Assembly (NCBI RefSeq): GCF_034180645.1
Contig: NZ_JAXFNY010000016.1
Span: 1 to 64,000, forward strand
Source of the DNA: Mobiluncus sp034180645
GTDB taxonomy: Bacteria > Actinomycetota > Actinomycetes > Actinomycetales > Actinomycetaceae
Direction: 5' to 3'
Length of the DNA: 64,000 bases
Below, piece after piece: positions 24,703 through 32,304 of this stretch. Within the stretch, counting starts at the first letter, position 1. Each line of letters starts with the position of its first letter. The notes under the pieces were generated by a model. That model worked only from the letters and a program-made list of their open reading frames with translations, was not told the DNA's origin and searched no databases. A program made the position numbers and the translations under genes.

Positions 24703-24731
24703 TTGGCGCTACGCCTATATATGCGTATAGT
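24703..24731 (+). promoter_or_regulatory. Sigma-70-type promoter for the 31-aa peptide
   Basis: TTGGCG (24703-24708), 17-bp spacer, TATAGT (24726-24731). Transcription would start near 24738, giving a leader of about 73 nt before the ATG at 24811. Confidence 0.6.
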
Positions 24732-24766
24732 TAGAGGTGTTAGGGCATCCGCTCTAACAAAAGGAA

Positions 24767-24791
24767 AGCCCCAAGGTTGCATCTTGGGGCT
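24767..24791 (+). promoter_or_regulatory. Leader hairpin touching the ribosome binding site
   Basis: A perfect 9-bp stem, AGCCCCAAG (24767-24775) with CTTGGGGCT (24783-24791), and a 7-nt loop. The Shine-Dalgarno region GGAGG begins at the very next base, 24792. The hairpin could control access to the ribosome binding site or stabilise the 5' end. Confidence 0.65.
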
Positions 24792-24810
24792 GGAGGACAA
24801 GGAGATTAAG

Positions 24811-24906
24811 ATGATCGCGGTCATCGAAATCCTGATTTCCCTTCCTGAAGCTATTTTAGCACTGATTCTCATCCGTGAGAAGGTGCAGAAGCCGAAGGAT
24901 AGTTAG
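24811..24906 (+). CDS. 31-aa single-span membrane peptide, type I toxin-like
   Basis: The peptide reads MIAVIEILISLPEAILALIL and ends IREKVQKPKDS: one hydrophobic span followed by a short basic tail. AAGGAG (24799-24804) is 6 nt before the ATG, and a promoter plus a leader hairpin precede it. The frame remains open upstream to 24703, but those codons overlap the promoter and hairpin and lack a ribosome binding site. Size and shape match toxins of type I toxin-antitoxin systems and phage holin-like peptides, but I recognise no specific family. A 10-bp GC stem follows the stop. An excisionase-like gene lies downstream and the palindromic element upstream, so the locus looks mobile. Function is inferred from form only. 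Confidence 0.55.
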   Translation: MIAVIEILISLPEAILALILIREKVQKPKDS

Positions 24907-24912
24907 GAAATC

Positions 24913-24938
24913 GCCCCGTCCCTTCACGGGGGCGGGGC
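24913..24938. other. GC-rich hairpin after the small peptide
   Basis: A 10-bp stem, GCCCCGTCCC (24913-24922) with GGGGCGGGGC (24929-24938), containing one G-T pair. The following bases TTCCTCC are complementary to the GGAGG of the peptide's ribosome binding site, which would allow a long-range fold of the mRNA. No T run follows, so termination is uncertain. Confidence 0.45.
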
Positions 24939-24961
24939 TTCCTCCAAAAAAAGGGGCTACC

Positions 24962-25276
24962 ATGTTTCTTTCACTGCGCGGCGTCGCTGCTTACACCAGT
25001 CTTTCCGAAAATACGCTAAAGGCGTACTCTCAGCGCGGCTATATGCCCGCGCCCGATGTTGAGATAGGCACGGGCGAAAAAGTCACAGCCAAAGGCTGGT
25101 CCACCGACACTATCGACCACTGGTTAGCCAATCGCCCGGGACGCGGGGCACGCACCGACCTGAAAAAGAGCCAGAAAAGCAAAGGCAGACTAGCAAAAAA
25201 CGGCTCGAAAAACCCCGAAATACCGGATACAAAAAAGCTCCCGCGGCTGGATTCGAACCAGCAACCTGCCGATTAA
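24962..25276 (+). CDS. Excisionase/AlpA-like DNA-binding protein running into tRNA-Asn
   Basis: 104 aa from the ATG at 24962, with GGGG 6 bp upstream. Residues 1-60 look like the MerR-type winged helix of small excisionases: LSLRGVAAYTSLSENTLKAY, then GYMPAPDVEIG and WSTDTIDHWLANRPGRG. The tail is Lys-rich. The last 13 residues (LPRLDSNQQPAD) are translated from the antisense of tRNA-Asn, so the original C-terminus has been lost or the gene ends by reading into the tRNA. Excisionases often sit beside integration sites in tRNA genes, but no integrase is present. Probably a remnant of an integrated element. Confidence 0.6.
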   Translation: MFLSLRGVAAYTSLSENTLKAYSQRGYMPAPDVEIGTGEKVTAKGWSTDTIDHWLANRPGRGARTDLKKSQKSKGRLAKNGSKNPEIPDTKKLPRLDSNQQPAD

Positions 25277-25309
25277 CAGTCGGACGCTCTGCCGTTGAGC
25301 TACGCGGGA
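25238..25309 (-). tRNA. tRNA-Asn (anticodon GUU)
   Basis: 72 nt. The acceptor stem TCCCGCG/CGCGGGA, D stem GCTC/GAGC, anticodon loop CTGTTAA (GTT) and T stem GCTGG/CCAGC all pair. The first anticodon-stem pair (T-C) is mismatched. G73 is the discriminator. CCA is not encoded. Confidence 0.95.
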
Positions 25310-25320
25310 TTGCGGATAAG

Positions 25321-25350
25321 ATTCTAACAGAACCTTTTCGCGAATGTCCA
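25321..25350 (-). promoter_or_regulatory. Promoter of tRNA-Asn
   Basis: On the minus strand TGGACA (25350-25345), 18-bp spacer, TAGAAT (25326-25321). Transcription would start about 5 bp before the tRNA 5' end. Confidence 0.5.
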
Positions 25351-25371
25351 CTCGCTGCGAGGTTACCGGTT

Positions 25372-25878
25372 TTAGGCCGGTAGGCCCGCCATGTCGCGCA
25401 CCTGGGATTCCAAACTGGACAGCGCGGATAGGTCGCCCGGCGCCAGCGCCCCGAAAGCAACGACTTCGGAAAACCGGCTCCCGTCCGCCTTGGCCCGCAC
25501 CGCAATCCGCACTTTCGTCCCGGAGGGCAGCGTCGAAAACTGGGTATAGATTTGGGACTTTTGCAGGTAAATCCGCGCGTAGTCCCCGAAGGCCTTAAGC
25601 ATGGCCGAATCCGGGTTCTTCAGCAGCAGCGGCGCTTTGCCCGGGTCGGGCCAGGACACACTCAAAGTGTCGGTATCGCGGTCCCACCCAATCTGCTGCA
25701 CCTCGTGCCACTCCCAGCGGGTCAACTCGCCGTCTCGCCTGATTAAGCCGCTGGGGTCGGCAAACAGCCACAAGTCTTGGTCCGCGAAGTACAGCGGTAC
25801 ACAGTTGCGTCCGCCGCGGGGCAGCAGCGGTTTCAGTTCTGCGGGGATTTTGCTTTTCCTCAGGCTCATGAACTCCAC
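25372..25878 (-). CDS. Conserved hypothetical protein
   Basis: 168 aa from a GTG; an ATG three codons later is equally possible. I do not recognise a named family. It is soluble, with alternating strands and Trp-rich segments (LWLFADPSGLIRRDGELTRWEWHEVQQIGWD), then a helix and a C-terminal SSLESQVRDMAGLPA. The pattern suggests a PH-like beta fold. It stands upstream of tRNA-Asn on the same strand and divergently from the CAU tRNA. Nothing in the context gives a function. Confidence 0.65.
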   Translation of the reverse strand: MEFMSLRKSKIPAELKPLLPRGGRNCVPLYFADQDLWLFADPSGLIRRDGELTRWEWHEVQQIGWDRDTDTLSVSWPDPGKAPLLLKNPDSAMLKAFGDYARIYLQKSQIYTQFSTLPSGTKVRIAVRAKADGSRFSEVVAFGALAPGDLSALSSLESQVRDMAGLPA

Positions 25879-26001
25879 TGTATCTCAGCGGGCTACCTTC
25901 CCTCGCGGGCATTTCCACGCTTCCCGGCGGCAACACCGAAAATGCAAATTCGCGGCGTCCAGAAATACCACCTGAGCTCGGTAACTTGTTAGGATGTTTA
26001 C

Positions 26002-26075
26002 GCCCTGTTAGCTCAGTCGGTCAGAGCAGCGGACTCATAATCCGTTGGTCGCGGGTTCAAGCCCCGCACAGGGCA
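26002..26075 (+). tRNA. tRNA with CAU anticodon (elongator Met, or Ile2)
   Basis: 74 nt. Acceptor GCCCTGT/ACAGGGC, D arm GCTC/GAGC, anticodon loop CTCATAA and T stem GCGGG/CCCGC all pair. The anticodon region (AGCAGCGGACTCATAATCC) and T arm resemble bacterial tRNA-Ile2, in which the C is modified to lysidine, as much as elongator tRNA-Met. It is not the initiator, because the acceptor is fully paired and the GGG anticodon-stem triplet is absent. CCA is not encoded. Confidence 0.9.
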
Positions 26076-26220
26076 CCGCTAGAAACGTTGCAATAGCAAT
26101 AAAAACGCCCATCAAGGTGTCGAGCAAAACCCCTCCGTGGGGTCTACGTGGGGTAAGCGAAACAGTTTCGGCGTGTCTTAATGGTGTTCCAACCCACCCA
26201 CTAACCGGAAAGAAACAACA

Positions 26221-26277
26221 ATGAACACACTCACCCCCGCCGCATCTCCTCGCGACGTTTATCTCGCTTCACGCTAG
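26221..26277 (+). CDS. Possible 18-aa leader peptide
   Basis: An ATG preceded by GGAAAGAAACAACA opens an 18-codon frame (MNTLTPAASPRDVYLASR) ending 29 bp before the macrodomain gene. It may be a leader, the remnant of a gene, or chance. The stretch 26076-26306 otherwise shows only a small GC hairpin near 26130. Confidence 0.25.
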   Translation: MNTLTPAASPRDVYLASR

Positions 26278-26306
26278 ACTGAAAACCTAGCCGAAAGGGA
26301 ACAAAA

Positions 26307-26927
26307 ATGCAGATACACGCGATTGGCGGAGACCTCACCGAGATGAATGTGGACGCGATTGTCAACGCCGCGAACCCCTCCCTGTTGGGAGGCGGCGGTG
26401 TCGACGGGGCGATTCACCGAGCGGCCGGTCCGGAGCTGCTTGCTTCCTGTCGCAAGCTGCGTGCGACGCGTTTTCCCGACGGTCTGCCGGTGGGCGAAGC
26501 GGTCGCCACCAGGGGGTTCAACCTGGCCGCACGGTGGGTCATTCACACCGTCGGGCCCAACCGTCACGCCGGACAAACCGACCCGAAGCTGTTGCACGAC
26601 GCTTTTGCGAACTCCTTGAGTGAAGCCGCACGGATAGGCGCCCACGACGTGGCGTTTCCCGCCATATCCGGCGGAGTCTACGGCTGGGATATGGCCCAAG
26701 TCGCGCGCATCGGCGTGGCAGCCGTGCGCGAGTGGGCCGCCGGGACCCACCCCTCTAGTGACACCGGCCTCCCGGGCGATTCCGCAGCTCCAGACCCCTC
26801 TCAAAACCCAGAACCTCCGATTGACAATGTGTATTTCGTCCTGTTTTCCCCCGACGCGCTGGAGCTGTTTCAGGCCGAAATCGCCCGCGCCGAACATCAG
26901 TACCTCAAGTCAGCTCCGACAGACTAA
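26307..26927 (+). CDS. Macrodomain protein (ADP-ribose / O-acetyl-ADP-ribose hydrolase type)
   Basis: 206 aa. The macrodomain core shows GDLTEMNVDAIVNAANPSLL, the glycine-rich GGGGVDGAIHRAAG loop, and AFPAISGGVYGWD, which forms the second ADP-ribose contact. This matches the YmdB/MacroD branch, which hydrolyses O-acetyl-ADP-ribose or removes ADP-ribose from proteins. A Pro/Ser-rich insert (about residues 150-172) precedes the last strand and helix. AAAGGGAAC gives a good ribosome binding site. It is monocistronic, followed by a terminator and convergent smpB. Confidence 0.92.
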   Translation: MQIHAIGGDLTEMNVDAIVNAANPSLLGGGGVDGAIHRAAGPELLASCRKLRATRFPDGLPVGEAVATRGFNLAARWVIHTVGPNRHAGQTDPKLLHDAFANSLSEAARIGAHDVAFPAISGGVYGWDMAQVARIGVAAVREWAAGTHPSSDTGLPGDSAAPDPSQNPEPPIDNVYFVLFSPDALELFQAEIARAEHQYLKSAPTD

Positions 26928-26943
26928 CCCCGCGCCCCCGCAC

Positions 26944-26966
26944 AAAGCGGCGACGCAACCGCTTTT
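26944..26966 (+). terminator. Rho-independent terminator of the macrodomain gene
   Basis: AAAGCGG (26944-26950) pairs with CCGCTTT (26959-26965) around an 8-nt loop, with a TTTT run (26963-26966) at the 3' side. It starts 17 bp after the stop. Confidence 0.65.
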
Positions 26967-27084
26967 ACCGAGCTTCGCCAGCCCGCCGAACCTTATCCGA
27001 TATGGCACTGTGCTCGCGTCGCTCCGGCCATGTCGTCTGCGTCAGCCTGCGCCAGGCTGCGCCAGCCCCGGCCTCCCACGGCGA

Positions 27085-27624
27085 TTACCGGGAGCGCCGG
27101 TTCGCCTCCCGCAAAGCCCGCTGCGCCTCGCGGTCGTCCTCGCGCTGGCGGATAGTTTGACGCTTATCCCACTCTTGCTTGCCTTTCGCCACTGCAATCT
27201 CCACTTTCGCGCGTCCGCCCACAAAATATAACTCTACCGGCACAATCGTGTAGCCTTTCGCGGTGACGGCCCCCTCGAGTTTCGCGATTTCGCGCTTATG
27301 CAACAGCAGTTTGCGCTTCCGTTTCGGAGCGTGATTCGTCCAGGACCCGTAAAAATATTCCGGGATATTAGCCCCTTGCAGCCATGCTTCCCCGCGGTCG
27401 ACCTCGACCCAGGCTTCCGCGAGTGAAGCCCGTCCCATTCGCAAAGCCTTGACTTCAGTGCCGGTCAGCGACAATCCCGCCTCGTAGCGGTCCTCCAAGA
27501 AATAATCGTGCGCGGCTTTCTTGTTCCGGGCGATGACTTTCTTGGCGTCCGACTCCGCTTTGGCACGCTGAGAGGGGGTCAGCTTCCCTGGCTGACCCGC
27601 CCCCTTAGCAGCTTTTTTACCCAT
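27085..27624 (-). CDS. smpB: SsrA-binding protein SmpB
   Basis: 179 aa from the ATG at 27624; an in-frame start 37 codons earlier lacks family residues. The core shows RNKKAAHDYFLEDRYEAGLS, GTEVKALRMGRASLAEAWV, HAPKRKRKLLLHKREI and AKGYTIVPVELYF. The C-terminal tail is basic (REDDREAQRALREANRRSR) and needed for tmRNA accommodation. A Lys-rich extension of about 25 residues precedes the core. With tmRNA it rescues stalled ribosomes. The tmRNA gene is not in this window. It ends the prfB-ftsE-ftsX-M23-smpB series. Confidence 0.96.
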   Translation of the reverse strand: MGKKAAKGAGQPGKLTPSQRAKAESDAKKVIARNKKAAHDYFLEDRYEAGLSLTGTEVKALRMGRASLAEAWVEVDRGEAWLQGANIPEYFYGSWTNHAPKRKRKLLLHKREIAKLEGAVTAKGYTIVPVELYFVGGRAKVEIAVAKGKQEWDKRQTIRQREDDREAQRALREANRRSR

Positions 27625-27795
27625 AGAGTGCAATTTTAGCGCAAAAGCGGGGCCTGCCAACTTTTCCCCGCGGCGCCCCTCGGTCTCCACAAGGCCGGGT
27701 GTCCGCCAGCCCCGTGACGGGCTCGTCACTGACACTGCACAAGGCCGCCCGCTCGCCTACCCGGTCTGGTGACGCCGCCCTTGTGAGGGGAGTGC

Positions 27796-29124
27796 CTACA
27801 GCACTCCCAGCGGGTTGATAGTTTTCCCGTTTTGCCAAACTTCAAAGTGCAGGTGGCACCCGGTAGAACCGCCGGTCGAACCGACCAAGCCGATGACCTG
27901 GCCCTTTTGCACGGAAGCGCCGACCGAAACTTTGAACTGGGACTGGTGGCGGTAGGTCGTCTGCCACTTGGAACCGTTGATGGTGCCGTGGTTGATATAC
28001 GTCGATTTCCCGCCGGTCCCCTCCCAGCCAGCAAAGGTCACTGTTCCGGACTGCGAGGCATAAATCGGAGTTCCGCAACCTATCCCGAAGTCCGTGCCGG
28101 CATGGAGCCGCCGCGTTTTTGTGATGGGGTGAACCCGGTATCCGTAAGGCGAAGTCACCGATAGTGATGAGAGGGGTGCGCCAAAAATTCCTCCCGAGAT
28201 GGAGCGAGCCGGCATAGCGTCCGGCTGTTGATTGAGCGCGGCAATTCGCGCCGCCGCGGCCGCCTGCGTGGCCTGTTCGTCCGCGATTTGTTTCTCAAAC
28301 GCCGCCCGCTGATTGTTCAGCTGCCCCTGCTGGGCGACCTGTTTTTGTTGCAACTCCTGAAATTCGCCCAGTTTTCGTTGCTGTTCGGCGCGGGCTTCAT
28401 CAGCGGCTTGCACCGCCTGCTGCGCCTGAGCCTCCAGTTCCCCAATGCGGACGGTCACGGCTTCCTGGCGAGCCCGGGCGTTGTTGTTAGCCGCGTTGGC
28501 CTCTTGAGCTTCCACAATGGCACGATTTTGCGACTTGGTCGCCGTGGATGCCACCTGCGCCCGCAGCGTGAGTTCATCTAGGGACTGGGAATCCAGCAGC
28601 AAGGAAAGCGGCGAAGTTTCCAGCATCGCCCCGCGGTAAGCCATACGCGCCATCTGACCGATAGCGACTTGCGTTTTTTCAATGGTTTGCTCGCCCTGGG
28701 CAATCTGTTCGCGCAGTTCCTGTTTCTGACGATTCGCAATCTCTAACCGGCTTTGAATCTGTTGGTGTTTAGCCTGCGCATCAGCCAGTTTCGCCTGTGC
28801 ATTGGCGACCTCAGTTTGCGCCACAGGAATGGCCGCTTTCGTTTGTTCCAGAGCTACAGCCAGTTGGACCAGATTCGCGTTAACCCCCTCCAGCTGGGCC
28901 GCGAGTTCCGCTTGTTTCTTTTTCGAGGCGGCTTGTTGTGCCTCGAGTTTCTTGCGTTCGTCCGAATTCTTATCAGCCCGCACAAGGCCGGTCGCGCTCG
29001 CGCTCGCCGCGCTAGCGTTCGCGGGGGTGAGCGCCGCGTTGGCATGACTGAGCGAAACTGTGGACATCGAGGCAATTCCGAGTGCCGCCAGCGCCCCCAC
29101 CAGGGCGGTAAATTTGCTTCGCAC
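27796..29124 (-). CDS. M23-family peptidase with long coiled coil (EnvC/RipC-like)
   Basis: 442 aa from the GTG at 29124, which has AGGAGG 7 nt upstream; the frame is open 11 codons further without a ribosome binding site. A signal peptide (ALVGALAALGIASMSTVSLS, then ANA) is followed by an Ala/Gln/Glu-rich coiled coil to about residue 310. The LytM/M23 domain follows, with HAGTDFG (zinc ligands) and GCHLHFEVW near the C-terminus, both intact. Proteins of this shape are activated by FtsEX to cleave septal peptidoglycan peptides. Its location directly after ftsX makes that role likely. Confidence 0.94.
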   Translation of the reverse strand: MRSKFTALVGALAALGIASMSTVSLSHANAALTPANASAASASATGLVRADKNSDERKKLEAQQAASKKKQAELAAQLEGVNANLVQLAVALEQTKAAIPVAQTEVANAQAKLADAQAKHQQIQSRLEIANRQKQELREQIAQGEQTIEKTQVAIGQMARMAYRGAMLETSPLSLLLDSQSLDELTLRAQVASTATKSQNRAIVEAQEANAANNNARARQEAVTVRIGELEAQAQQAVQAADEARAEQQRKLGEFQELQQKQVAQQGQLNNQRAAFEKQIADEQATQAAAAARIAALNQQPDAMPARSISGGIFGAPLSSLSVTSPYGYRVHPITKTRRLHAGTDFGIGCGTPIYASQSGTVTFAGWEGTGGKSTYINHGTINGSKWQTTYRHQSQFKVSVGASVQKGQVIGLVGSTGGSTGCHLHFEVWQNGKTINPLGVL

Positions 29125-29225
29125 GTGCTCACCTCCTTTTCCAGCTTTCCCCGACAACGCGCCGTGCTTAAAAAGTTTAGCGAAATGCCGCGACTTTCCC
29201 GGTCCGAAACATAGTCAACAGAACC

Positions 29226-30140
29226 CTAAACTCTGGTGTAGCGGTTCAGGGAGGCCGCCGAAGCCACGATTGCCAGCAAAATGGCCGCCAACACCAGGAA
29301 CGGCGCAATGAGCAACACATCGTTAGTCGAAATGAGCTCGACGACCCCGGAAAGTCCCGATAACCAGGACCCAACCAGGAACTTTACGCTGGCCCACAGA
29401 ATCGCCACCGACCCTAGGGCGCCAATCGTCGCCGCGATAGCGCCCTCCACCATAAACGGCAGCTGCACAAACAGGTTCGAGGCTCCGACCAGGCGCATAA
29501 TGGAAGTTTCGCGTTCCCGACTCATCGCGGACAGCCGGATAGTGGTGGTAATCAACAGGACCGCGGCGATAATCATCGCCACGGCCAGCCCGATGGCTAG
29601 GTAGGTCGCCTGATGCAACCCGATCAAGAGTTTCTCCAGAATCTGCTTTTGATCAATAACTTGGGCGACTCCGTCGCGTCCCTGCAGTTCCTCAACGACC
29701 ACCCGGTACTGTTCCGGGTTCTTTAGCTTGATTCTAAACGATGCGGGCATCATATCCGCTTGGACATATTGATAATACTGTTCGGTTCCGGCCAGCTTTT
29801 TGAAACTCTCGAAGGCTTCTTCCTTCGTCTCAAAATACACATTGTCGATGTACTTGCTGAGCCGCTCGGACTTCAACTGTTCGTCAATCGCCGCAATCTG
29901 GGCCTCGGTGGCTTCTTGACCGTTGCAGTTGGGAGACACGTCGTCCTTGGTACACATCGACACGGAAATCTCGATTTTGCCGTACCAGGTGTCGCGCAAG
30001 TTATTAATCTGCATTTCCGCCAGCACTGCCGAGCCAACAAACAGCAGCGAGACACAGGTCACGATAATGACCGCGACCGTCATCGCCAAATTGCGCCGCA
30101 AACCCTGGCCTACCTGGGATAATACGAAAGTTAGTCGCAT
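29226..30140 (-). CDS. ftsX: Cell division protein FtsX
   Basis: 304 aa. Residues 17-40 form the first membrane segment; the extracellular loop (about 45-170) has a Cys pair (VSMCTKDDVSPNCNG). Three further segments follow at about 180-200, 230-255 and 275-295. It partners FtsE to form an ABC-type transmitter that controls a wall hydrolase, here probably the adjacent M23 protein. The start overlaps the ftsE stop as TAATG and has AGGAGG upstream. Confidence 0.96.
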   Translation of the reverse strand: MRLTFVLSQVGQGLRRNLAMTVAVIIVTCVSLLFVGSAVLAEMQINNLRDTWYGKIEISVSMCTKDDVSPNCNGQEATEAQIAAIDEQLKSERLSKYIDNVYFETKEEAFESFKKLAGTEQYYQYVQADMMPASFRIKLKNPEQYRVVVEELQGRDGVAQVIDQKQILEKLLIGLHQATYLAIGLAVAMIIAAVLLITTTIRLSAMSRERETSIMRLVGASNLFVQLPFMVEGAIAATIGALGSVAILWASVKFLVGSWLSGLSGVVELISTNDVLLIAPFLVLAAILLAIVASAASLNRYTRV

Positions 30141-30928
30141 TATTTACGGCCTCCTTTCCGCGCCGTACCGACACCTTTCGGTTTCGCTAACGCCCCCGCG
30201 ACGTCAGAAGTGCGGTCGGTACCGTCGGCGGATCCTTTCGGGGCTGAGGCTCCGTAGATGCCGCGAGCCTGGTCGCGCACGACCTGGCCTTCGTCCAGTT
30301 CGATGACGCGTTTGCGCAACTGGTTCACGATTTCTTCATCGTGAGTAGCCATCACCACGGTGGTGCCCGCCCGGTTAATCCGGTCCAGCAGTCGCATAAT
30401 TCCCAAGGACGTAGAGGGGTCCAGGTTTCCGGTCGGCTCGTCCGCGAGCAGAATGGGCGGACGGTTCACCATGGCGCGAGCAATCGCCACGCGCTGCTGC
30501 TCGCCGCCGCTGAGCTCATGGGGAAAACGTTTGTCTTTGCCGCCCAAACCAACCATCTGGAGTACTTCGGGGACGACCCGGCGAATGACCCGGCGCGGCT
30601 TGCCGATAACCTGCAGGGCAATCGCCACGTTGTCATAGACGTTCTTGTTTTCTAACAGGCGAAAGTCTTGGAACACCACGCCGACTTGGCGGCGCAACCC
30701 CGGCACTTTCCACCTCGACAGTCGCCCCAGGTCCTTGCCCAAGACCAGAATCTTTCCCTCCGTGGCGCTTTCTTCGCCCAGAACCAGCGAGAGAAACGTG
30801 GACTTTCCTGATCCGGAAGTCCCGACCAGGAACACGAACTCTCCCCGGTCAATCGTGAGACTCACGTGGTCCAGCGCCGGGCGCGCTCCCCGCTTGTAAA
30901 TTTTGGTGACGTTGTCGAAGGTAATCAA
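30140..30928 (-). CDS. ftsE: Cell division ATP-binding protein FtsE with C-terminal extension
   Basis: 262 aa; FtsE is normally about 225-230. TTG start. Walker A GTSGSGKSTF, signature LSGGEQQRVAIARA, Walker B ILLADEPTGNLDP and switch His (TTVVMATHDEE) are intact. The last 40 residues are a Gly/Ala/Lys-rich tail (GIYGASAPKGSADGTDR, ending KGVGTARKGGRK) that is absent from the standard protein. It drives conformational change in FtsX during division. Translation is coupled to ftsX. Confidence 0.96.
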   Translation of the reverse strand: MITFDNVTKIYKRGARPALDHVSLTIDRGEFVFLVGTSGSGKSTFLSLVLGEESATEGKILVLGKDLGRLSRWKVPGLRRQVGVVFQDFRLLENKNVYDNVAIALQVIGKPRRVIRRVVPEVLQMVGLGGKDKRFPHELSGGEQQRVAIARAMVNRPPILLADEPTGNLDPSTSLGIMRLLDRINRAGTTVVMATHDEEIVNQLRKRVIELDEGQVVRDQARGIYGASAPKGSADGTDRTSDVAGALAKPKGVGTARKGGRK

Positions 30929-31101
30929 CCTTTTCCGCTCCCCAGTTCAGTTTCAGGTACGCTTCTAAGTCTATTTATAACAAAACGATAAAAACGGAGT
31001 GACACCCGCAGAAGTGCAATCGCAGGGGAAATCCGCGATTATTACCGCGCAAAAGGGCGTTCGTGGGGTGAGTCTTTCCCGTCTGTTTCTCGGTGAGTCC
31101 G

Positions 31102-32229
31102 CTACTGGTCGTGCTTTTCTTGATGTTTGCGCCAGCGAATCGCCGCGTCGATGAATCCGTCCAGGTCGCCATCAAATACACTGTCCGGGTTGCCCGATTC
31201 GTAGCCGGTTCTGAGGTCTTTGACCAATTGCTGGCCATAGAGGAAGTAGGAGCGCATCTGGTCGCCCCACGAGGCTTTGACGTCCCCCGCCAGCTCCTTC
31301 TTCTTATCGTGTTCTTGCTGGTGGCGCAGCATCAACAGGCGTGACTGCAACACGCGCATCGCGGCGGCCCGGTTTTGAATCTGGGATTTTTCGTCCTGCA
31401 TCGAGATGACGATGCCGGTGGGCAGGTGGGTCAGGCGCACCGCCGAATCTGTCGTGTTCACAGACTGGCCGCCCGGCCCGGAAGAACGGAACACATCAAT
31501 CTTGATGTCGCTCTCGGGCACTTCGATGTGGTCGGTCGTCTCAATCAGGGGAATGACTTCCACCGCCGCAAAAGAAGTCTGGCGCTTACCCGCCGCATTA
31601 AACGGGCTGACCCGCGCCAGCCGGTGCGTCCCTGCTTCTACTGACAACATTCCGTACGCATAAGGGGCATCGACCTGGAACGTCACCGACTTAATCCCCG
31701 CTTCTTCCGCATAGGACGTATCCAGCACCTTCGTGGCATAGTTGTGTCGCTCGCAATACCGCAGGTACATCCGCAGCAACATCTGGGCGAAGTCGGCGGC
31801 ATCAACCCCGCCCGCCCCGGAACGAATCGTGACGACCGCGAAACGTTCGTCATATTCCCCGTTCAGCAGGGTTTTCACCTCCATCGCGTCCAGGTCCCGT
31901 TTCAAGGTTTCATAGGTTTGCTCCGCATCGGTGAGAATCGCGTCGCGGTCCTCCCCGCTTTCTTCCGCCCCCAGCTCGACCAGGGCCTCCAAATCGTCAA
32001 TCCGCGCCTGCATCGCTCGTAAACGCTGCATATCGGCCTGCGCTACCGACAGCGTTTGCGTGACTTTCTGGGCGTTTTCTTGGTCGTCCCACAAGTCCGG
32101 GGCGGCGGCTTGTTTCGTCAAGTCGGCAATCTTTTGCTCCAGCAGCTCCGGGTCCATCACCGCCGAAATCGTCGCGAAAGACGCGCGCAGTTTCTCAATC
32201 AGGGGCTGAAAATCATCGGGGGAAATCAC
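31102..32229 (-). CDS. prfB: Peptide chain release factor 2
   Basis: 375 aa. The catalytic GGQ motif is in SSGPGGQSVNTTDSAVRLTH, and the UGA/UAA-reading tripeptide region is SPFNAAGKR with its SPF-type signature. The frame is continuous, so the programmed +1 frameshift used by many bacteria to control prfB is absent. GTG start with GTAAGG 7 nt upstream. First gene of the prfB-ftsE-ftsX cluster; 173 bp separate it from ftsE with no gene and no clear terminator. Confidence 0.97.
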   Translation of the reverse strand: MISPDDFQPLIEKLRASFATISAVMDPELLEQKIADLTKQAAAPDLWDDQENAQKVTQTLSVAQADMQRLRAMQARIDDLEALVELGAEESGEDRDAILTDAEQTYETLKRDLDAMEVKTLLNGEYDERFAVVTIRSGAGGVDAADFAQMLLRMYLRYCERHNYATKVLDTSYAEEAGIKSVTFQVDAPYAYGMLSVEAGTHRLARVSPFNAAGKRQTSFAAVEVIPLIETTDHIEVPESDIKIDVFRSSGPGGQSVNTTDSAVRLTHLPTGIVISMQDEKSQIQNRAAAMRVLQSRLLMLRHQQEHDKKKELAGDVKASWGDQMRSYFLYGQQLVKDLRTGYESGNPDSVFDGDLDGFIDAAIRWRKHQEKHDQ

Positions 32230-32270
32230 CTTTTTACCTTACTGGTAATCCGGGGCGGTTCTCAAATAAG

Positions 32271-32298
32271 TTGCGTTGCGTGGCGCTGGGTCTATACT
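32271..32298 (+). promoter_or_regulatory. Promoter of trkH giving a leaderless mRNA
   Basis: TTGCGT (32271-32276), 16-bp spacer, TATACT (32293-32298). The expected transcription start, 6-7 bp downstream, coincides with the GTG start codon at 32305. No Shine-Dalgarno is present, so translation is probably leaderless. Confidence 0.6.
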
Positions 32299-32304
32299 TA
32301 TCCG

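Noticed and set aside
24913..24938. Classical rho-independent terminator after the 31-aa peptide
   Set aside because: The stem is strong but no T run follows on the plus strand; the only homopolymer is an A run, and on the minus strand the T run would be on the wrong side.
26928..27084. tmRNA gene next to smpB
   Set aside because: The short spacer shows no tRNA-like acceptor/T arm or resume codon frame; only a terminator hairpin is visible.
31102..32229. Programmed frameshift in prfB
   Set aside because: The frame is continuous from the GTG start to the stop and no internal TGA with a slippery CTT sequence is seen.
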